Assembly: GCF_001045435.1 (NCBI RefSeq)
Contig: NZ_LFNG01000010.1
Coordinates: forward strand, 78,679 to 142,678
Direction of reading: 5' to 3'
Source: Chryseobacterium koreense CCUG 49689
GTDB taxonomy: Bacteria; Bacteroidota; Bacteroidia; Flavobacteriales; Weeksellaceae
DNA length: 64,000 nucleotides
The notes below the pieces were generated by a model. It was given only the letters and a program-made list of their open reading frames with translations. It had not been told where the DNA came from and made no database searches. Each line of letters begins with the position of its first letter. Within the stretch, counting starts at the first letter, position 1. Shown piece by piece: positions 61,323 through 64,000 of this stretch. The position numbers were made by a program, and so were the translations under genes.

Positions 61323-63401
61323 ATGAAAAAAATTAGCATTGCAGTACTCGCATTATCGGGTATTGTATTTTTCAACTCGTGCAAAACAGCAAAAACTTCA
61401 GCAACAACAACAGAACAAACACCGGTGAAACCTGCAGTTGGTACAGATTATGGAATTAATCTTTCTTACATGGACACCTCAGTTCGTCCGCAGGATGATT
61501 TCTATAATTATGTGAATGGAAACTGGATGAAAACCACAGAAATTCCATCAGATAAAACAAGTTGGGGAAGTTTCAATGTCCTTCGTGAAGATGTTGACAA
61601 TGCATCCCTAGAGATTTTAAATAAAATTTTGACCGATCAATTCGCTGCCAATTCCGAAGGACAAAAAATCCAGGCACTTTATGGAACCTTCATTGATTGG
61701 AACAAGAGAAATGCCGATGGAATCAGCCCGATCAAGCCGGAAATTGCCAAAATCGATAATTTGAAATCAGTTGCCGATTTACAAAAATATTTGATCGACG
61801 CTACCAAAACCGGAGACAATCCACTTTATCAATGGCGTGTTTCCGCAGATATGAAAAACTCTGTGATGAACGCCGTTTATTTGGGCGGTCCAAGTCTTGG
61901 TTTGGGAAAAGATTATTACCAAAAAGAGAATGAAGCCAACACGAAAACTCTTGCTGCCTATACCGATTATGTGGCGTCTTTGTTTGACGTTTTGGGAGAT
62001 AAAGGTTCCAAGCAGACTGCAATGCGGGTGGTGGCGTTTGAAAAGCAATTGGCAAATGACCTTTTGACTTTGGAACAGGGAAGAGACGCAAACCTGCGCT
62101 ACAATCCTAAAACCGTGAAAGATCTTTCAACTTTGGTTACCCACGTGGATTTGCCTAACTATTTGACTGCCGCGGGTGTAAATACAGACAAAGTCATTGT
62201 AACTGAACTGAAATATTACCAGAATATGGATAAATGGATGAATGAAAGAACGCTTCCATTAATTAAAGATTATATGAAATTCCAGTTGCTGAATGACAAT
62301 GCAGGAAATCTGGATACCCATCTTGATAATTTGAGGTTTGATTTTTATTCCAAGTATCTTCAGGGGCAAAAAGAGCAGCGCTCCATGGACAAACGCGGAC
62401 TTGCCGTGGTAAACGGTACTTTGGGAGAAGCATTCGGAAAGCTTTATGTGGACAAGTATTTCCCGGCTGAAGCGAAAACCAAAATGGAAGAATATATCAG
62501 TTATTTGAAAAAATCTTTCAAATTGCATATCGACAATTTGGACTGGATGTCGCCTGAAACAAAGGTGAAAGCACAGGAAAAGCTTTCAAAATTCACCGTG
62601 AAAATCGCTTATCCGGATAAATGGAGGGATTACAGCAAATTGCAGCTGCAATCACCTGCAGAAGGTGGAACTTACTATTCGAATCGTGAAAATATCTCGA
62701 AATGGGCATATCAAAGAAGTGTGAATAAAATCGGAAGACCGGTTGACAAAACCGAGTGGGGAATGTCGCCGCAAACCGTGAATGCTTATTACAGTTCATC
62801 CAATAACGAAATTGTTTTCCCAGCTGCGATTCTTCAGCCGCCTTTCTTTAATTTCAAAGCAGATCCGGCCGTGAATTTTGGGGGAATAGGTGCGGTAATC
62901 GGTCACGAGATTTCTCACGGTTTCGATGATTCCGGTTCCAGATTTGATGGTGACGGCAATCTGAACAACTGGTGGACAGATTCAGACCGAAAAAATTTCG
63001 ATGCAAAAGTGGCGCAGCTTGCTGCACAGTATGATCAATATGAACCGGTTGCCGGAAGTTTCGTGAACGGAAAATTTACCAGTGGTGAAAACATCGGTGA
63101 TTTGGGTGGTTCAGCAGTTGCTTACACCGCTTTGCAAATGTATTTGAAGGACCACGGAAATCCTGGATTAATCAGTGGTTTCACCCAGGATCAAAGATTC
63201 TTTATGAGTTGGGCAACGGTTTGGAGAACAAAATCTACCGACAAATTCTTAGTAAACCTGGTGAAAACCGATCCACATTCACCTGGATATTTCAGGAGTT
63301 TTGGACCATTGGTCAATATGGATTCTTTCTACAAAGCTTTCGATTTGAAACCGGGCGATAAACTTTATAAAGCACCGGAAGACAGGATTAAGATCTGGTA
63401 A
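61323..63401 (+). CDS. M13 family metallopeptidase lipoprotein (second of tandem pair)
   Basis: The protein has 692 residues. The lipobox is FNSC (Cys about 20). The zinc motif is HEISH (His528, Glu529, His532) and the third ligand is in ENIGDLGG (Glu589, Asp593). It is collinear with the preceding protein almost throughout, with matching blocks such as SVRPQDDFYNYVNG, SWGSFN, TVNAYY and NPGLISG. The linker and the C-terminal third of the first half differ most. It has its own promoter and a separate terminator. Confidence 0.95.
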   Translation: MKKISIAVLALSGIVFFNSCKTAKTSATTTEQTPVKPAVGTDYGINLSYMDTSVRPQDDFYNYVNGNWMKTTEIPSDKTSWGSFNVLREDVDNASLEILNKILTDQFAANSEGQKIQALYGTFIDWNKRNADGISPIKPEIAKIDNLKSVADLQKYLIDATKTGDNPLYQWRVSADMKNSVMNAVYLGGPSLGLGKDYYQKENEANTKTLAAYTDYVASLFDVLGDKGSKQTAMRVVAFEKQLANDLLTLEQGRDANLRYNPKTVKDLSTLVTHVDLPNYLTAAGVNTDKVIVTELKYYQNMDKWMNERTLPLIKDYMKFQLLNDNAGNLDTHLDNLRFDFYSKYLQGQKEQRSMDKRGLAVVNGTLGEAFGKLYVDKYFPAEAKTKMEEYISYLKKSFKLHIDNLDWMSPETKVKAQEKLSKFTVKIAYPDKWRDYSKLQLQSPAEGGTYYSNRENISKWAYQRSVNKIGRPVDKTEWGMSPQTVNAYYSSSNNEIVFPAAILQPPFFNFKADPAVNFGGIGAVIGHEISHGFDDSGSRFDGDGNLNNWWTDSDRKNFDAKVAQLAAQYDQYEPVAGSFVNGKFTSGENIGDLGGSAVAYTALQMYLKDHGNPGLISGFTQDQRFFMSWATVWRTKSTDKFLVNLVKTDPHSPGYFRSFGPLVNMDSFYKAFDLKPGDKLYKAPEDRIKIW

Positions 63402-63420
63402 TTCTTCTTTATGAATAACG

Positions 63421-63454
63421 AACCCTTTTAGTTTTTTGCTAAAAGGGTTTTTTT
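63421..63454 (+). terminator. terminator of the second M13 gene
   Basis: A perfect 11-bp stem AACCCTTTTAG/CTAAAAGGGTT with a 7-nt loop and T-run. Confidence 0.92.
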
Positions 63455-63524
63455 CTGCAGATCGCTTATTTCAGCGCTCGCAGTGATTTATTTGTAACTT
63501 TAAGCTCCATTAAAAATTGAGATT

Positions 63525-63908
63525 ATGGCCGTTCATCATGAAAAAAACATCATCATTCCAAACGCTGAAACAAAAAGTTTCCTCGCCGACGCTTTCTACC
63601 CAAATTCAGAAACAAAACTTCCGCTCGTAATTTTTGCACACGGTTACAAAGGTTACAAAGACTGGGGAGCGTGGAATCTGATGGCGGAAAAGTTTGCTGA
63701 AGCAGGATTCTTCTTCGTCAAATTCAATTTTTCACACAACGGAACTACTTTAGAAAATCCCACCAAGTTTGCAGATTTGGAATCATTCGGGAACAATAAT
63801 TTCTCAAAAGAAATGTCGGATTACGATGCGGTTTTAAATCATTTTTATGAAAATCCGAAAATTGATCAATCGAAAATCGCAATCATCGGTCACAGTCTTC
63901 CCCGATAA
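63525..63908 (+). pseudogene. alpha/beta hydrolase, broken at the nucleophile motif
   Basis: The frame gives 127 residues of a dienelactone-hydrolase-like protein: FAHGYKGYKDWGAWNLMAEKF and FNFSHNGTT, then IAIIGHS. Family members continue GHSRGGG, but here the sequence runs GHSLPR and stops. The Asp and His of the triad are missing. The bases after about 63895 do not resemble the rest of the gene. The break could be an insertion-element edge, a deletion or an assembly join at the window edge. Confidence 0.7.
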
Positions 63909-64000
63909 AGGACAGGGTAAAAAACAAAATTATTGCCACCTACTTGGGGGTATCCCCTGGGTTTTACTCCAGAATAAAATCTGAAACCAAACGGAAATAG
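63909..64000. other. unassigned sequence after the broken hydrolase
   Basis: This stretch contains an inverted repeat GGGGGTATCCCC (near 63944) and no recognisable hydrolase sequence. It may be the edge of a mobile element, but too little is visible to name one. Confidence 0.35.

Overview
The window is a chromosomal segment of a member of the Bacteroidota, most likely class Flavobacteriia and close to Chryseobacterium/Kaistella (Weeksellaceae). The reasons are internal. Start codons lack Shine-Dalgarno sequences. Promoters follow the Bacteroidota pattern, a TTTG-like -33 box, about 19 nt, then TAnnTTTG. Two proteins end in type IX secretion (T9SS) type A sorting domains. The housekeeping genes (extended S16, LptB, RpoN, an ATP-cone-free ribonucleotide reductase, a split cbb3-type oxidase) fit that group. 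No tRNA, rRNA, CRISPR array or complete insertion sequence was seen. Most of the window is ordinary core genome.

Layout. Positions 1-9.3 kb: the end of guaA, a DEAD-box helicase, a group of secreted or T9SS proteins, ahcY, a phosphopantetheinyl transferase and a pirin. Positions 9.4-19.3 kb: an MFS exporter, asnB, hemB, a tiny T9SS-tail protein, an NDH-2/trmD pair, an EEP-family hydrolase, an Lrp/AsnC regulator and deoC. Positions 19.4-29.4 kb: a two-domain aldehyde dehydrogenase (ALDH16 type), a GH25 lysozyme, an ABC-F ATPase, an APC permease, and a TonB siderophore receptor with a PepSY partner. Positions 29.5-38.9 kb: rpsP-rimM, asnS, rpoN, an ECF sigma/membrane anti-sigma-like pair, lptB with an unusual tail, a lipoprotein, an HD hydrolase and a small membrane protein. 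Positions 39.0-43.7 kb: a MacAB-like tripartite exporter without an outer-membrane partner. Positions 44.1-47.2 kb: nrdB and nrdA. Positions 48.4-53.3 kb: a DUF72 protein, then an Rrf2 regulator with a cbb3-type oxidase operon. Positions 53.4-63.9 kb: a second ECF sigma factor, lipA, a dienelactone-hydrolase lipoprotein, a Fic protein, cinA, a decayed DUF1232 gene, two tandem M13 metallopeptidases and a hydrolase that breaks off at its nucleophile motif.

The most informative signals lie between genes. (1) Three copies of a structured, covarying RNA-like element (near 30.8, 45.4 and 56.3 kb), one of them between nrdB and nrdA. (2) Four copies of a 16-bp palindrome, always in gaps between co-directional genes and followed by a G-poor repetitive leader before the next start codon. 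A related pure hexamer leader precedes the ABC-F gene. (3) Two matching inverted repeats, one before rrf2 and one before ccoN, that predict the Rrf2 operator. (4) Two perfect DnaA boxes bracketing the nrdB promoter. (5) A recurrent spacing of 2-6 nt between the TAnnTTTG element and the start codon, which implies leaderless mRNAs.

Functionally the window joins nucleotide metabolism (guaA, nrdAB, deoC with ALDH16), methyl-cycle and cofactor genes (ahcY, hemB, lipA), respiration (NDH-2, cbb3-type oxidase), ribosome and tRNA functions (rpsP, rimM, trmD, asnS), and envelope or secreted functions (T9SS cargo, lptB, M13 peptidases, lysozyme). All family calls rest on motifs read by eye; no database search was run.
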